The position numbers and the translations under genes were made by a program. A model generated the notes under the pieces. It was not told where the DNA came from, searched no databases, and saw nothing but the letters and a program-made list of their open reading frames with translations. From an uncultured Erysipelotrichaceae bacterium (GTDB lineage Bacteria; Bacillota_I; Bacilli_A; Erysipelotrichales; Erysipelotrichaceae), in assembly GCA_944325685.1 (NCBI GenBank), contig CALVBC010000015.1:1-61160 (forward strand): DNA of 61,160 bases, written 5' to 3'. Position 1 is the first letter of the stretch; every line of letters begins with the position of its first letter. Positions 27,995-37,074 of this stretch are shown here, piece after piece.

Positions 27995-29498
27995 TGATGA
28001 TCTCTAATGCCTCCATAAATTGATTGTCATGGCTATTATCGCCATATGCCAAAGCATACATGACCGACATGATCGCTTCATAGGTATCTTTATCCAATGT
28101 ACCATCACCTTCTAAGTCATGGTCATTTAAAAAGTCATTGATACAAGCTTTAGTATCTTCACTAAAATAACCATCAACGCGATCGATATCATAGCCGATA
28201 AAAGCTAAAGCCTCTTGTGTAAGTCTAGCATATTCACTAACTGTATCGACATCATATGTAGTATCCTCATCTAGTGGATAGAATACCTCATAGTAGACAT
28301 CTTCGCGTTTGATGTCGTAATCAGGATCGATCCCCGTTTCATGGATCGAGACCTTGTTTGGTGATGTCCAATACATCGATGTGAGCCTTAAGGTACTGCC
28401 ATCACTTAAAGTCAAAAGCGATTGGACGACACCCTTACCAAAAGTCGTCTCACCTAAGGTATGCGTATTAGGATGACCTTCTTTTAAAGCCATCGTCAAT
28501 ACCTCAGCAGCACTGGCGGTATTGCCATTGGTCAAGATGATGATCTCATCAAAGTTGTCATAGTAGACATCACTGTTGGTATAAGAGACGATCTCTTTTT
28601 CGTCTTTATCAAATTCACGCATGACTACTGAACCATCAGGCAAGAATAGACCAGCGATCTCTTCAACGGCTGATGCATAACCACCACCATTGTCCCTTAG
28701 GTCAATGATGAGCTTATCGTAGTCCTTATAGTTATCAAGATATTTGACACAATCATCATAAGTATCAAGACCAAAGGAATAGAGCTCTAATACAACGACA
28801 TCATCGACATTATAGACATATACCGAGCTGTCGACATTGCCTCTTGTGACATTTATATCTTCGATATGACCATTCCTTAATACTTCAAAGGATATCGCGG
28901 TATCCTCTTTACCTAAGACGAGATCTTGAAGGTCAGTAGTAACCATATCCTTAGTACTTTGACCATCGACTGATTTGATGATATCACCTGGTAATAGGCC
29001 AGCCTTTTGGGCTGGTGATCCTTCATAGACTTGGGTGATCACAAAGCCACTACCGGCTAAACGATATGTGACCCCGATCCCAACAAACTCGACATTGATG
29101 TCACTTGTATAGTCTTCCATATCATCGATACTAGCGTAGGTCGTATATGGATCATCGGCAAATGTCGTCATCCCATATAAAGCTTGATCATATAGTGTGC
29201 CAGTCAGATCTTCGTAGTCTCTAGCGTATAGCCAATAATTCTCAAAATAATAAGCGATCTCTTCTAGCTTATCACTGTCTAGACCTTCACTTGGCTTTCT
29301 TGACATATTTGATATGCCAAATAAAAGACCAAACTCAAAGCCGATGATCACTAAAACGATGACCATGATGATCGTCACGAGTTTTCGATTACGCTGGGCC
29401 TTTTTCGCTTTTATCTCTTCCCTTTCTGAACTTAGGGGTTGTTTCTTCAATTTTATCCGATATATCTCTTGATCGGTGTTCTTTTCTTCTTCTCTCAT
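27987..29498 (-). CDS. Carboxy-terminal processing protease (S41)
   Basis: 503 residues. A cytoplasmic basic N-terminus and one membrane helix (about 36-60) are followed by a PDZ domain (about 140-215) and an S41 peptidase domain. The nucleophile Ser lies in NGNTASAAEVLTMALKEG and the catalytic Lys in GETTFGKGVVQ. The C-terminal 80 residues resemble a peptidoglycan-binding domain (DGYFSEDTKACINDF). A membrane-anchored CtpA/B-like protease acting outside the cell is predicted. The start lies directly after a strong promoter without a ribosome site. Confidence 0.92.
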   Translation of the reverse strand: MREEEKNTDQEIYRIKLKKQPLSSEREEIKAKKAQRNRKLVTIIMVIVLVIIGFEFGLLFGISNMSRKPSEGLDSDKLEEIAYYFENYWLYARDYEDLTGTLYDQALYGMTTFADDPYTTYASIDDMEDYTSDINVEFVGIGVTYRLAGSGFVITQVYEGSPAQKAGLLPGDIIKSVDGQSTKDMVTTDLQDLVLGKEDTAISFEVLRNGHIEDINVTRGNVDSSVYVYNVDDVVVLELYSFGLDTYDDCVKYLDNYKDYDKLIIDLRDNGGGYASAVEEIAGLFLPDGSVVMREFDKDEKEIVSYTNSDVYYDNFDEIIILTNGNTASAAEVLTMALKEGHPNTHTLGETTFGKGVVQSLLTLSDGSTLRLTSMYWTSPNKVSIHETGIDPDYDIKREDVYYEVFYPLDEDTTYDVDTVSEYARLTQEALAFIGYDIDRVDGYFSEDTKACINDFLNDHDLEGDGTLDKDTYEAIMSVMYALAYGDNSHDNQFMEALEIINA

Positions 29499-29505
29499 GA
29501 CGACT

Positions 29506-29534
29506 ATATTATCTTTCTCAAACTAAATTGTCAA
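29506..29534 (-). promoter_or_regulatory. Strong promoter of ctpA-like gene (leaderless)
   Basis: The minus strand has TTGACA (29534-29529), a 17-base spacer, TAATAT (29511-29506), seven bases, then the ATG at 29498. It is the clearest leaderless arrangement in the window: near-consensus promoter and no Shine-Dalgarno sequence. Confidence 0.75.
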
Positions 29535-29558
29535 AACAATTGAGAGGCAAGTTTTAGA

Positions 29559-29585
29559 TGATCAAATACTATCAACATTTGATCA
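29559..29585. repeat. 9-bp inverted repeat upstream of ctpA
   Basis: TGATCAAAT and ATTTGATCA flank a 9-base spacer, about 25 bases upstream of the ctpA -35. It could be an operator or a transcript hairpin; there is no T run beside it. Confidence 0.4.
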
Positions 29586-29594
29586 AAGAGAAAA

Positions 29595-29619
29595 AAAGAT
29601 GACCATCAAGATCATCTTT
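29595..29619 (-). terminator. Terminator of ftsEX-envC operon
   Basis: The minus strand AAAGATGA / TCATCTTT stem runs into TTTTTTT. It overlaps the stop codon of the EnvC-like gene. Confidence 0.8.
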
Positions 29620-30994
29620 ATGCTAAGTAATTTTCTGGTTTTAAGCGACATGGTGCCCCAACACCATTTTCGCATAGTCGATTTAGTGCTGCTGAACCCC
29701 AACCGCAGTTGAATGATAAGGTATAATTTCTCTCTAAGTAACTTGGGATATCAGTGATATTACCCTCGCCTAAATAGAATAACTCGATATGGCAGTGTGG
29801 ACCTGTACTATTACCACTAGAGCCAACTTGCGCAATAGCTTGTCCTTGCACGACGATATCACCTTCTTCAACTAGTAATGAACCAGCTAATAAGTGACAG
29901 AAGGTGATCCCATAGATACTACCACCAGCTGATACGATGAGGTAGATCTGATTACCACCATAGACGACTCCACCATCAGCACTACCACAACTATCACCTA
30001 GATATCCTGTTGGACAACCATCCGATGATACGATGACGACACCACTTGCCGGGGCGACAAGTTCGGTACCGATACCGACCGCAAAGTCAGCACCTAAGTG
30101 GACACCACCACCGAAGGATTCAGGATAATACCAAGTACCAGCTGATATCTCAGCGCCTTGGGCTGGATTGATGAAGCCTTCACTGTTTGGGATACCTTCA
30201 AGGTCAGCTGCACTGACAAGGTCAGCGTAGTTTTGATATTCCTCTTCAAGGCTTGCCAAGGTCTCATCGATCAGGGCATTGGTCTCATCATATACTTCCT
30301 GTTGGAAGGCGACCATAGTCGCTAGATCATTTTGACTTTGTTCTAAAGAGGATAGTTGTAGATCTAAGAGTGATTTTGATTCATCTAAAGCCGCTTTTTT
30401 ATCATTGAGATCAGTCAATACTGCTAAGATGTCATTGCGGATCTCTTCATCAGCCTGCATGATGGTCTCTAGACCATAACCTCTTCTTAATAGATCTTCA
30501 AAGCTTGATGCGCCTAATAAGAAGTCAAGATAGGCATTAAAATGCATCGTCGATTGACCCGCTGCCATCCGATCTAAGACCCTTTCATTTAAGACATTTA
30601 CTTCTGCTTCTTGCACATCGATATCATCTTGGAGATAGTCGATATCGGCTTGTAGGTTCTCGATCTCGATCTGCTTGTTTTCGATATCGACCGATAGTGC
30701 TTCGATCTCAGCGTTATATTGTTCCATCAAGCGTTGTGCCTCTTCGAGATTACCCTCAAGATCTTCGATCTGTTGGGTCAGATCTTCGATCCTGTCTTGA
30801 CTTGATTCGATCTTGTATCTTTGATATGCCGCACATGCGGTGAACTTCTCTGAGCCCGCTCCTGATGTACGATAATCAACACAGTACTCATCCCAATACT
30901 CAGTATCGGAAAAATCATAGTCATCGGCGATGACACTGGTAAATGACATGGCACATAGTAATATGACTAATGATATATTTAAAAGCTTCTTCAT
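29618..30994 (-). CDS. EnvC-like murein hydrolase activator / M23 peptidase
   Basis: 458 residues: signal peptide (about 1-23), a long coiled coil (about 55-125 and 190-260), then a LytM/M23 domain with a full set of apparent zinc ligands: HLGADF, the internal FCHL and GPHCHIEL. It may therefore be an active endopeptidase rather than a degenerate activator. The gene follows ftsX, with a four-base overlap, matching PcsB/EnvC systems in which FtsEX controls the hydrolase at the division site. An unusual cysteine-containing tail (FNCGWGSAALNRLCENG) may form disulfides outside the cell. Confidence 0.9.
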   Translation of the reverse strand: MKKLLNISLVILLCAMSFTSVIADDYDFSDTEYWDEYCVDYRTSGAGSEKFTACAAYQRYKIESSQDRIEDLTQQIEDLEGNLEEAQRLMEQYNAEIEALSVDIENKQIEIENLQADIDYLQDDIDVQEAEVNVLNERVLDRMAAGQSTMHFNAYLDFLLGASSFEDLLRRGYGLETIMQADEEIRNDILAVLTDLNDKKAALDESKSLLDLQLSSLEQSQNDLATMVAFQQEVYDETNALIDETLASLEEEYQNYADLVSAADLEGIPNSEGFINPAQGAEISAGTWYYPESFGGGVHLGADFAVGIGTELVAPASGVVIVSSDGCPTGYLGDSCGSADGGVVYGGNQIYLIVSAGGSIYGITFCHLLAGSLLVEEGDIVVQGQAIAQVGSSGNSTGPHCHIELFYLGEGNITDIPSYLERNYTLSFNCGWGSAALNRLCENGVGAPCRLKPENYLA

Positions 30995-31887
30995 CGTTTT
31001 AACCTCAAATACTTACAGACACTGACATATGAACCGATAAAGCCGACAACGATACCGGTAAGACCTAAGATACCAGCGATATATAAGGCAAAAGGCATCG
31101 GTTCAATGAGATAGAAAGCACCAAATAGACTGCCATTCATCTCGCCATAGATATAGTAATAGACAACGACTGCCAAGATCATCGGGATGATCGCCCCTAA
31201 AAAGCCGATGATGATCCCTTCAACCAAGAAAGGTGCTCTGACATAGCCATTTTTAGCGCCGACATTGCGCATGATCCAGATCTCATCTGCCCTTGAGGCG
31301 ATGGTGATCTTGATCGTGTTATAGACAAGATAGATGGCTAATAGACACAGTGCCGCTACTAAGATACCACCGAATAAACGGATACTATCTAACATATCTA
31401 AAAGCGTATATGTATTAGCGCCACCATCAGCTACTTCATCGACATTGGCGATCTTCATGATCTCTTCTTTGACATAAGCCATTTGGCTACCGCTTTCTAC
31501 TTCAACTAAGATATTGCCTCTAAAGGGATTATCATCACGATATTCCTCATAGAAGGTCCTTAATTCATCACTACCCTGTGTTTCAAGATAGTAATCAAAC
31601 TCCTCTTCTGGGGTCCTGTATGTGACTGACTTAACGCCATCGATCTTTAAGATCTGCTCTTCGATCGTCTCATGACTATCTTCATCACCCTTTTCGATGA
31701 GGACTGAGATCGAGATCGAATCTTCGATCGTCTTGGTCATATCGTAAAGGTTTAAAGTCACGATGAGAAATAAGCCGATGAGGATCAAGGTGATCATGAC
31801 GGCACTGGCACTGGATAGGGCCATCCCTAGATGTCTAAATACACCAAAGAAACCCTCTTTGATGTGTCTAAAAAATCTTCTGAACAT
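30991..31887 (-). CDS. ftsX: Cell division protein FtsX
   Basis: 298 residues with the FtsX arrangement: cytoplasmic N-terminus (RRFFRHIKEGFFGVFRH), helix near 25-47, an extracytoplasmic domain of about 120 residues that should contact the EnvC-like partner, then three further helices near 170, 220 and 270. Adjoins ftsE and overlaps the EnvC-like gene by four bases. Confidence 0.94.
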   Translation of the reverse strand: MFRRFFRHIKEGFFGVFRHLGMALSSASAVMITLILIGLFLIVTLNLYDMTKTIEDSISISVLIEKGDEDSHETIEEQILKIDGVKSVTYRTPEEEFDYYLETQGSDELRTFYEEYRDDNPFRGNILVEVESGSQMAYVKEEIMKIANVDEVADGGANTYTLLDMLDSIRLFGGILVAALCLLAIYLVYNTIKITIASRADEIWIMRNVGAKNGYVRAPFLVEGIIIGFLGAIIPMILAVVVYYYIYGEMNGSLFGAFYLIEPMPFALYIAGILGLTGIVVGFIGSYVSVCKYLRLKR

Positions 31888-32567
31888 TAGATCTTAGCTC
31901 CTTTATTGAGATCAGCGACGATATGACCGCTTTCGATCATGACCATCCTTTTCGGGTGATGACGGACGATCTGCGTATCGTGGGTGACGATGAGGATCGT
32001 CGTTTCCTCTTCCTTGTTGATCTTCTCTAATAGTTGGATGATCTCATCGCTTTTCTTTGGGTCTAAATTTCCTGTCGGTTCATCAGCGATCAAGATCTTC
32101 GGTTTATTGGCGATAGCTCTAGCGATCGCGACACGCTGTTGTTGGCCACCGGATAATTCATCAGGGAAACTCGTGGCTTTATCTTCAAGGTCAACTAACT
32201 TTAATACTTCTCTGACCCTTACCCTGATGTCCTTCTTTTTGGCATCGACGACTTCTAAGGCATAGGCCACATTTTCAAAGACCGTCCTTCTTGGTAGTAA
32301 GCGATAGTCTTGGAAGACGACACCGATCCCACGGCGATAAAGTGGGACTTTACCAAAGCGCAACTTGCCGACATTGGTGCCATTGACCATAACTTCACCA
32401 CTGGTTGGGATCTCTTCGCCATTTAAGATCTTGATGAGCGTGCTTTTACCACTGCCCGTCGATCCGACGATATAGACAAACTCGCGATCTTGGATCTCGA
32501 GGTTGATGTTGTAAAGAGCGTGGGTACCGTTCTTATAAGTCTTGGAAACATCTCTAATACTAATCAT
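31887..32567 (-). CDS. ftsE: Cell division ATP-binding protein FtsE
   Basis: 226 residues, an ABC ATPase with Walker A GSTGSGKST, signature LSGGQQQR and Walker B ILIADEPTGNLD. It forms the FtsEX complex that links cytoplasmic ATP hydrolysis to wall cleavage at division. First gene of the ftsE-ftsX-envC operon. The leader appears to be only two or three bases, without a ribosome site. Confidence 0.95.
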   Translation of the reverse strand: MISIRDVSKTYKNGTHALYNINLEIQDREFVYIVGSTGSGKSTLIKILNGEEIPTSGEVMVNGTNVGKLRFGKVPLYRRGIGVVFQDYRLLPRRTVFENVAYALEVVDAKKKDIRVRVREVLKLVDLEDKATSFPDELSGGQQQRVAIARAIANKPKILIADEPTGNLDPKKSDEIIQLLEKINKEEETTILIVTHDTQIVRHHPKRMVMIESGHIVADLNKGAKI

Positions 32568-32576
32568 AACTTATAT

Positions 32577-32605
32577 ATTATAACCTCTAACCTAAATTCT
32601 AACAA
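32577..32605 (-). promoter_or_regulatory. Promoter of ftsE operon (almost leaderless)
   Basis: The minus strand has TTGTTA (32605-32600), a 17-base spacer, TATAAT (32582-32577), then nine bases to the ftsE ATG. The -35 lies inside the end of the YitT gene. Confidence 0.6.
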
Positions 32606-33437
32606 TATCGGAAAACCCTTCCCCATGGACATCACTAGCTTGAGTGACGATCACAAAGGCACTAGGGTCGTGTTTGTTGATGATGTCTAATACATGTTGG
32701 TACTCTTTATCACTGACAACAGCCAATAATAGCTTTTTCCTCTCTTTAGTATAGCCACCTTCGGCATCGATCAGCGTTGTGCCTCTTGATAAGACATCCT
32801 GGATATCTTGACTGATATCTTCATATTTGTCAGAGATGATCTGTAAGTACTTAGCGCTAGTCTCGCCATATGTTAGCGCTTGTCTTAGACCGATACCGGT
32901 CATAAAGACGGATACAAGACCGATCAAGAGCTCTTCAAAGCCATAAACATATAGACCACCTAATACCGTTATCGCATCAGTGATCATGACCGCTTTAGAG
33001 ACATCAAAGTGGAAGTACTTATTGATGATCAGTGGTGGTATATCCATACCACCAGTACTGGCGCCTTGTCTTACAACTAGACCAACACCAAAGCCAGATA
33101 AGATACCACCAAATAAAGCCGCAAGTAGTGGATCGACTGTCGGTGGTTCAAAGAAATATTCGATGATCATAAGTAAGACCGGATATAAGATCGAACTGAC
33201 ACAAGAGTTGACCATAAATTTAGTCCCCAAACTAAGCCATCCCAAGACTAGTAATATCATATTGATGATAAGCACTAATAGAGAACTCTCTAAAGGGATA
33301 AAGGGCTCTAAGATAAGTGATATACCAGCGACCCCTCCTGATAAGACATTATTAGGCAAGATAAATAGCCCTACCGCAAAAGCCAATAGGAGATTACCTG
33401 CAAATAGACCTAATATCTCAAAGATGATCTTTTTCAC
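32592..33437 (-). CDS. YitT family membrane protein
   Basis: 281 residues with five to six helices in the first 190 residues and a C-terminal cytoplasmic DUF2179 domain (GTTLIDAEGGYTKERKKLL). YitT proteins are widespread in Bacillota and lack an assigned function. The only usable start is a GTG, because an in-frame TAG lies just upstream. An AGGAGG overlaps that GTG and so cannot serve it, and TATAAT ends six bases before it, which suggests a leaderless GTG start. Confidence 0.88.
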   Translation of the reverse strand: MKKIIFEILGLFAGNLLLAFAVGLFILPNNVLSGGVAGISLILEPFIPLESSLLVLIINMILLVLGWLSLGTKFMVNSCVSSILYPVLLMIIEYFFEPPTVDPLLAALFGGILSGFGVGLVVRQGASTGGMDIPPLIINKYFHFDVSKAVMITDAITVLGGLYVYGFEELLIGLVSVFMTGIGLRQALTYGETSAKYLQIISDKYEDISQDIQDVLSRGTTLIDAEGGYTKERKKLLLAVVSDKEYQHVLDIINKHDPSAFVIVTQASDVHGEGFSDIVRI

Positions 33438-33443
33438 CTCCTA

Positions 33444-33473
33444 ATTATAAAACAGATGATTTTAAATGGTCAA
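33444..33473 (-). promoter_or_regulatory. Promoter of yitT-like gene (leaderless GTG)
   Basis: The minus strand has TTGACC (33473-33468), an 18-base spacer and TATAAT (33449-33444), then six bases to the GTG at 33437. The AGGAGG in between overlaps the start codon. Confidence 0.6.
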
Positions 33474-33490
33474 AAATGATCACCATATTG

Positions 33491-33499
33491 TGCTAAAAT
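33491..33499 (+). promoter_or_regulatory. Extended -10 of phosphoesterase-darA operon (leaderless)
   Basis: TGC-TAAAAT is followed by six bases and the ATG at 33506. There is no ribosome site. It faces the divergent yitT promoter about 20 bases away. Confidence 0.5.
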
Positions 33500-33505
33500 C
33501 ATCTT

Positions 33506-34777
33506 ATGAAAAAGTTGATCATCCTAGTATTAGTCATCTTGACTGGTTGTCATAGCTTTGTATATACACCTGAAAATAAAGGCGATGAAGTAGTGATCGC
33601 TATGACCACTGATATCCACTATATCGATCCTTCTTTGAAGGATGGTAAGACCTTTAAAGAGTCACTAGATAAGGGCTCTGATGGTAAACTAAGCATCTAT
33701 ATCGAAGAGCTAACTGATGCCTTTATCGAAAAGATGATAAAGATCAGTCCTGATATCGTCATCATCGATGGTGACCTTACCTACAATGGGGAAAAACTGA
33801 GCCATGAGACCTTGGCTAGTAAACTACAAAAACTAAAAGATCACGATATCCAACCGCTGGTCATCCCTGGCAATCACGATATCCGTAATATCATGGCTTA
33901 TGACTATCGTGATGATAATATCTACTACAGTGATTGGATCGAAGCTGATACCTTTAAAGAGATATATAAGGATGCTGGATACAGTGAGGCATTGAGCTAT
34001 GATGATAGTACCTTGTCATATCTATTTGAAGCTAGTGAAGACCTATGGTTATTCATGTTAGATAGTAATACCTATGAAAAGAATACGGGCTTTGCCCCAT
34101 CAAGCGTTGGTGAGATAAAGGAAAGTACGATGGCTTGGATGAGTAAAGAGCTAGAGAAGAAAGATCCCGATACCGATGTGATCGTCTTTATGCATCATCC
34201 GGTCTTTGATATCGGTGGCGCACAAAGCTATGTGATCGATAATGACATGGAATTCATCGATTTTTTAAATGACCATGATCTAAAGCTCAGCATCTCTGGT
34301 CATATCCATGCCCAAAACTACATGACCAAAGCTTTAGACGATATCGAACATACTGACTTTGGCCTATCTTCTTTAGCTGTATATGATCATCAATATACGA
34401 CCCTTACCTATAAAGATCACAAGGTCGATCTTAAAGCCACTGATCTAGACCTTGAAGGATATAGCGATGATCCTTTCTTTACCGATTTTGATACTAATGC
34501 AAGAGCTTATTTCAAAGAGTATTCTACTAATCGTCTAGTAGGTCAATATACAGGTGAAGATATCGCCAAAGAAGTATCTGATGCCTTATATGATCTAAAG
34601 GGTGAATTCAATATCGCTTTGTTTAGTGGTGAAGGATATAAGTTATATGACTTATTACATGATCATCCTTTATATAGTGATATTGAAAAGTATCAAGATA
34701 CTTATGCAAAAAGTTTCTTTCAAGATGTAAAAACATTTGATGTTGACGCCACGAAGTTGAGTATTGTGTTAAAATAA
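33506..34777 (+). CDS. Lipoprotein calcineurin-like phosphoesterase
   Basis: 423 residues. The signal peptide ends in a lipobox (LTGC, Cys at about 15), so the enzyme should be anchored on the outer face of the membrane. The metallophosphoesterase motifs are complete and in order: TTDIHY, GDLTYNG, PGNHDI, MHHPV and SGHIHAQN. The C-terminal 130 residues are an extension not recognised. Substrate unknown; cyclic nucleotide, nucleotide or phospholipid phosphoesters are possible. It is cotranscribed with the c-di-AMP receptor gene darA. Confidence 0.88.
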   Translation: MKKLIILVLVILTGCHSFVYTPENKGDEVVIAMTTDIHYIDPSLKDGKTFKESLDKGSDGKLSIYIEELTDAFIEKMIKISPDIVIIDGDLTYNGEKLSHETLASKLQKLKDHDIQPLVIPGNHDIRNIMAYDYRDDNIYYSDWIEADTFKEIYKDAGYSEALSYDDSTLSYLFEASEDLWLFMLDSNTYEKNTGFAPSSVGEIKESTMAWMSKELEKKDPDTDVIVFMHHPVFDIGGAQSYVIDNDMEFIDFLNDHDLKLSISGHIHAQNYMTKALDDIEHTDFGLSSLAVYDHQYTTLTYKDHKVDLKATDLDLEGYSDDPFFTDFDTNARAYFKEYSTNRLVGQYTGEDIAKEVSDALYDLKGEFNIALFSGEGYKLYDLLHDHPLYSDIEKYQDTYAKSFFQDVKTFDVDATKLSIVLK

Positions 34778-34800
34778 GGTAACTAAAGGAGGAAGCACAT

Positions 34801-35124
34801 ATGAAACTTATCTTAGCGATCGTCTCTAATGATGACAGCAGTGCAGTAAGTAATGCACTAACCAAAGAGAATTATCAAGTGACTCGTCTAGCGACGACTG
34901 GTGGTTTCTTAAGAGCTGGTAATACCACTATGATCGTCGGTTGTGATGATGATAAAGTCGAACACGCCATTGAACTGATCGGTTCTGAATCAAAAAGAAG
35001 GACCGAAGTCGTTCCTTCAACTGCTGCATATGACCTAGGCCGCTACGCATCATTCCCGGTCGAAGTCCAAGTCGGTGGGGCAACGATCTTTGTCCTCAAT
35101 GTCGACGAATTCCACAAGCTATAA
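34801..35124 (+). CDS. darA: PII-like c-di-AMP receptor DarA
   Basis: 107 residues of the YaaQ/DarA (PstA) family, a trimeric PII-like protein that binds cyclic di-AMP. The conserved KENYQVTRLATTGGFLRAGN loop and GCDDDKVEHAIELI segment are present, as is the C-terminal VEVQVGGATIFVL strand. A strong AAAGGAGG precedes the start, and the gene ends at a terminator. Confidence 0.94.
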   Translation: MKLILAIVSNDDSSAVSNALTKENYQVTRLATTGGFLRAGNTTMIVGCDDDKVEHAIELIGSESKRRTEVVPSTAAYDLGRYASFPVEVQVGGATIFVLNVDEFHKL

Positions 35125-35130
35125 TTCTTT

Positions 35131-35158
35131 AGGGCATCAAATGATGCCCTTTATTATT
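35131..35158 (+). terminator. Terminator after darA
   Basis: A perfect AGGGCATCA / TGATGCCCT stem followed by TTATTATT. Confidence 0.8.
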
Positions 35159-35189
35159 GGATATTGTTTATATTAGAAACAACAAATTT

Positions 35190-35216
35190 TCAAAAATAAT
35201 CCACTAAATAGTGGAT
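35190..35216 (-). terminator. Terminator of the LTA-synthase-like gene
   Basis: The minus strand ATCCACTA / TAGTGGAT stem is followed by TATTTTTG. The stem abuts the stop codon at 35216. Confidence 0.75.
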
Positions 35217-37015
35217 CATCTAGCTAGATCGTAGTAATACTTCCTATCCCTTGTATCAAAGATACTATCGTATTGGATGATCTGATACTCTTTGATCTTT
35301 TCGGTATGATCATTTGTTTCTAAATGGCTATAGGCATTGTATCTATCATCAAAGTAGCCCGGGAAGGATATGACTGGTAATTCTTCTTTGAGATCATTTA
35401 GATAATGACTATACAATGTCGTATCTAAGCCTAGTGTCTCAAGTAATGCTTGACCTAACATATTTAGACTAGTCTTACCGATATCGATATCAAGGTCGTA
35501 GTTAGCCCATATGACATAAGGCACTTCAAACCTAGCCATATATTCTTCCATCGATTGTTCATCACCATTTGCGTATAGAAGCTCATAAAACTCTTCTTCT
35601 AAAGCTGGCTTATGGTCACCGAACATGATGATGACTACTGGTTCATCGACTTCTTTAAAATACTCGATAAAGTCATAGAAGGCATCATCGGTCTCTTTGA
35701 CTAAGGACAGATATTGTTCCGCCATCGGATATTCACCTTCATGATCTATGATACTAACGGTATTTTGATATGATGTATCTTCATAACCACCATGTGATTG
35801 GATGGTCACATTGAAATAGAATAGTGGTTTATCATTATCACATTCTTCAAAATCCTTGATGATTTGATCAAAGTTAGACTCATCAGATACATAACCACCA
35901 TGTGCCTCCCTGATATCAACGATCATATCTTCTATTGACTTAAAGCTATCAAAGCCCATTAAAGGATAGGCTTTATCTCTATTCCATGATCCTCTATCAC
36001 CAGGATGGAAGGCTTTTGTATCATAGCCTTGAGCCTTTAAGATCGAAGCTAAGGATGATGTTTCTTCTAAGACATACTGTTGGTAAGGGATCGAGCCTGA
36101 TGGCAAGAAAGCCATTGAATTACCAGTCAAGAATTCATACTCACTAGCGCTTGTCCCTGCGCCAAAGACCGAGGCATAGGCGTAGTCAAAGTAGATATTA
36201 TCGATACCTTTGATCTTACTTGTCACTGACTCACTAAAGTTTAGACCACCGTATTTTTCTAGATCTGACCATGATTCATTCATGATGGCGATGATATTAG
36301 GTTTGATATCACTGGTATCAGTATCTATCTTGACATCATCTAATATACTATGAACCACTTCACTATCATAACCCTCAGGTACTTCAACTTCTAAAAACCT
36401 GGTATTAGCTAAAAAGACCGCTAAAGTACCACCTTCTCGATAAGCCTTATCCTGATCCCAGACATCAGTCTTAGCCCCATAGCTTTCGATACGCTTAGGG
36501 TCGGATATAACACAGACACAAAGGATAGTGATGACTAAAGCTACAGCACGACTTCCGATTGTCTCTTTTTTAAAACCAAAACTTCTTTTAGGGAAGAAGT
36601 AATATATGAGGATAGTCAAGATGATGATATAGATAAGACCGATGATCATCTGACTTGTTGGGTAGTACTTATACGCTAACATCACATCACCAGCGGTCTT
36701 TAAAGCGGTCAAGTCCCAAGGCAAGACAGGATTACCACGATAGTAATGAACATAATAGCAGGCTAAAGACCAGATGTAGTAAGCGATATGAGTAAAAGAG
36801 ATACTAAACTTATAGCTATTAGTTATAAATACTAAAAGCCACAATATCGCTGCTATGACGATATAGTTGATGATGGTGATACTAAAGCTATATAGACTAA
36901 AGACACCAGTGTAGATATATTGCCCTAATAGAAAGACACTTAGTGGTGTTAATATCAGGGCTATTACAGTAAGCTCGTAGGGTGCTTTACCTTTTAAGTC
37001 TTTTATTTTACGCAT
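35216..37015 (-). CDS. LTA synthase family sulfatase-like protein
   Basis: About 599 residues: five membrane helices in the first 190 residues, then a large extracellular alkaline-phosphatase-superfamily domain. The putative catalytic Thr lies in SVFGAGTSASEYEFLTG, metal ligands in NIIAIMNESWSD and IIMFGDHKP, and a His in FHPGDRGSW. Such enzymes polymerise glycerol phosphate or modify wall and lipid polymers; the exact acceptor is unknown. The frame is open to 37051, but that part lies over a TTGACT-17-TAAGAT promoter. The ATG at 37015 is therefore preferred. Confidence 0.88.
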   Translation of the reverse strand: MRKIKDLKGKAPYELTVIALILTPLSVFLLGQYIYTGVFSLYSFSITIINYIVIAAILWLLVFITNSYKFSISFTHIAYYIWSLACYYVHYYRGNPVLPWDLTALKTAGDVMLAYKYYPTSQMIIGLIYIIILTILIYYFFPKRSFGFKKETIGSRAVALVITILCVCVISDPKRIESYGAKTDVWDQDKAYREGGTLAVFLANTRFLEVEVPEGYDSEVVHSILDDVKIDTDTSDIKPNIIAIMNESWSDLEKYGGLNFSESVTSKIKGIDNIYFDYAYASVFGAGTSASEYEFLTGNSMAFLPSGSIPYQQYVLEETSSLASILKAQGYDTKAFHPGDRGSWNRDKAYPLMGFDSFKSIEDMIVDIREAHGGYVSDESNFDQIIKDFEECDNDKPLFYFNVTIQSHGGYEDTSYQNTVSIIDHEGEYPMAEQYLSLVKETDDAFYDFIEYFKEVDEPVVIIMFGDHKPALEEEFYELLYANGDEQSMEEYMARFEVPYVIWANYDLDIDIGKTSLNMLGQALLETLGLDTTLYSHYLNDLKEELPVISFPGYFDDRYNAYSHLETNDHTEKIKEYQIIQYDSIFDTRDRKYYYDLAR

Positions 37016-37022
37016 GCTTAAT

Positions 37023-37051
37023 ATCTTAGTTTTATCGATATCTAAAGTCAA
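37023..37051 (-). promoter_or_regulatory. Promoter of LTA-synthase-like gene (leaderless)
   Basis: The minus strand has TTGACT (37051-37046), a 17-base spacer, TAAGAT (37028-37023), then seven bases to the ATG at 37015. No Shine-Dalgarno site. Confidence 0.65.
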
Positions 37052-37053
37052 TC

Positions 37054-37074
37054 AAAAAAAAGACCCGAAGGTCT
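37054..37074 (-). terminator. Terminator after asnA
   Basis: The minus strand AGACC-TTCG-GGTCT hairpin is followed by seven T. It overlaps the asnA stop codon. Confidence 0.9.
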
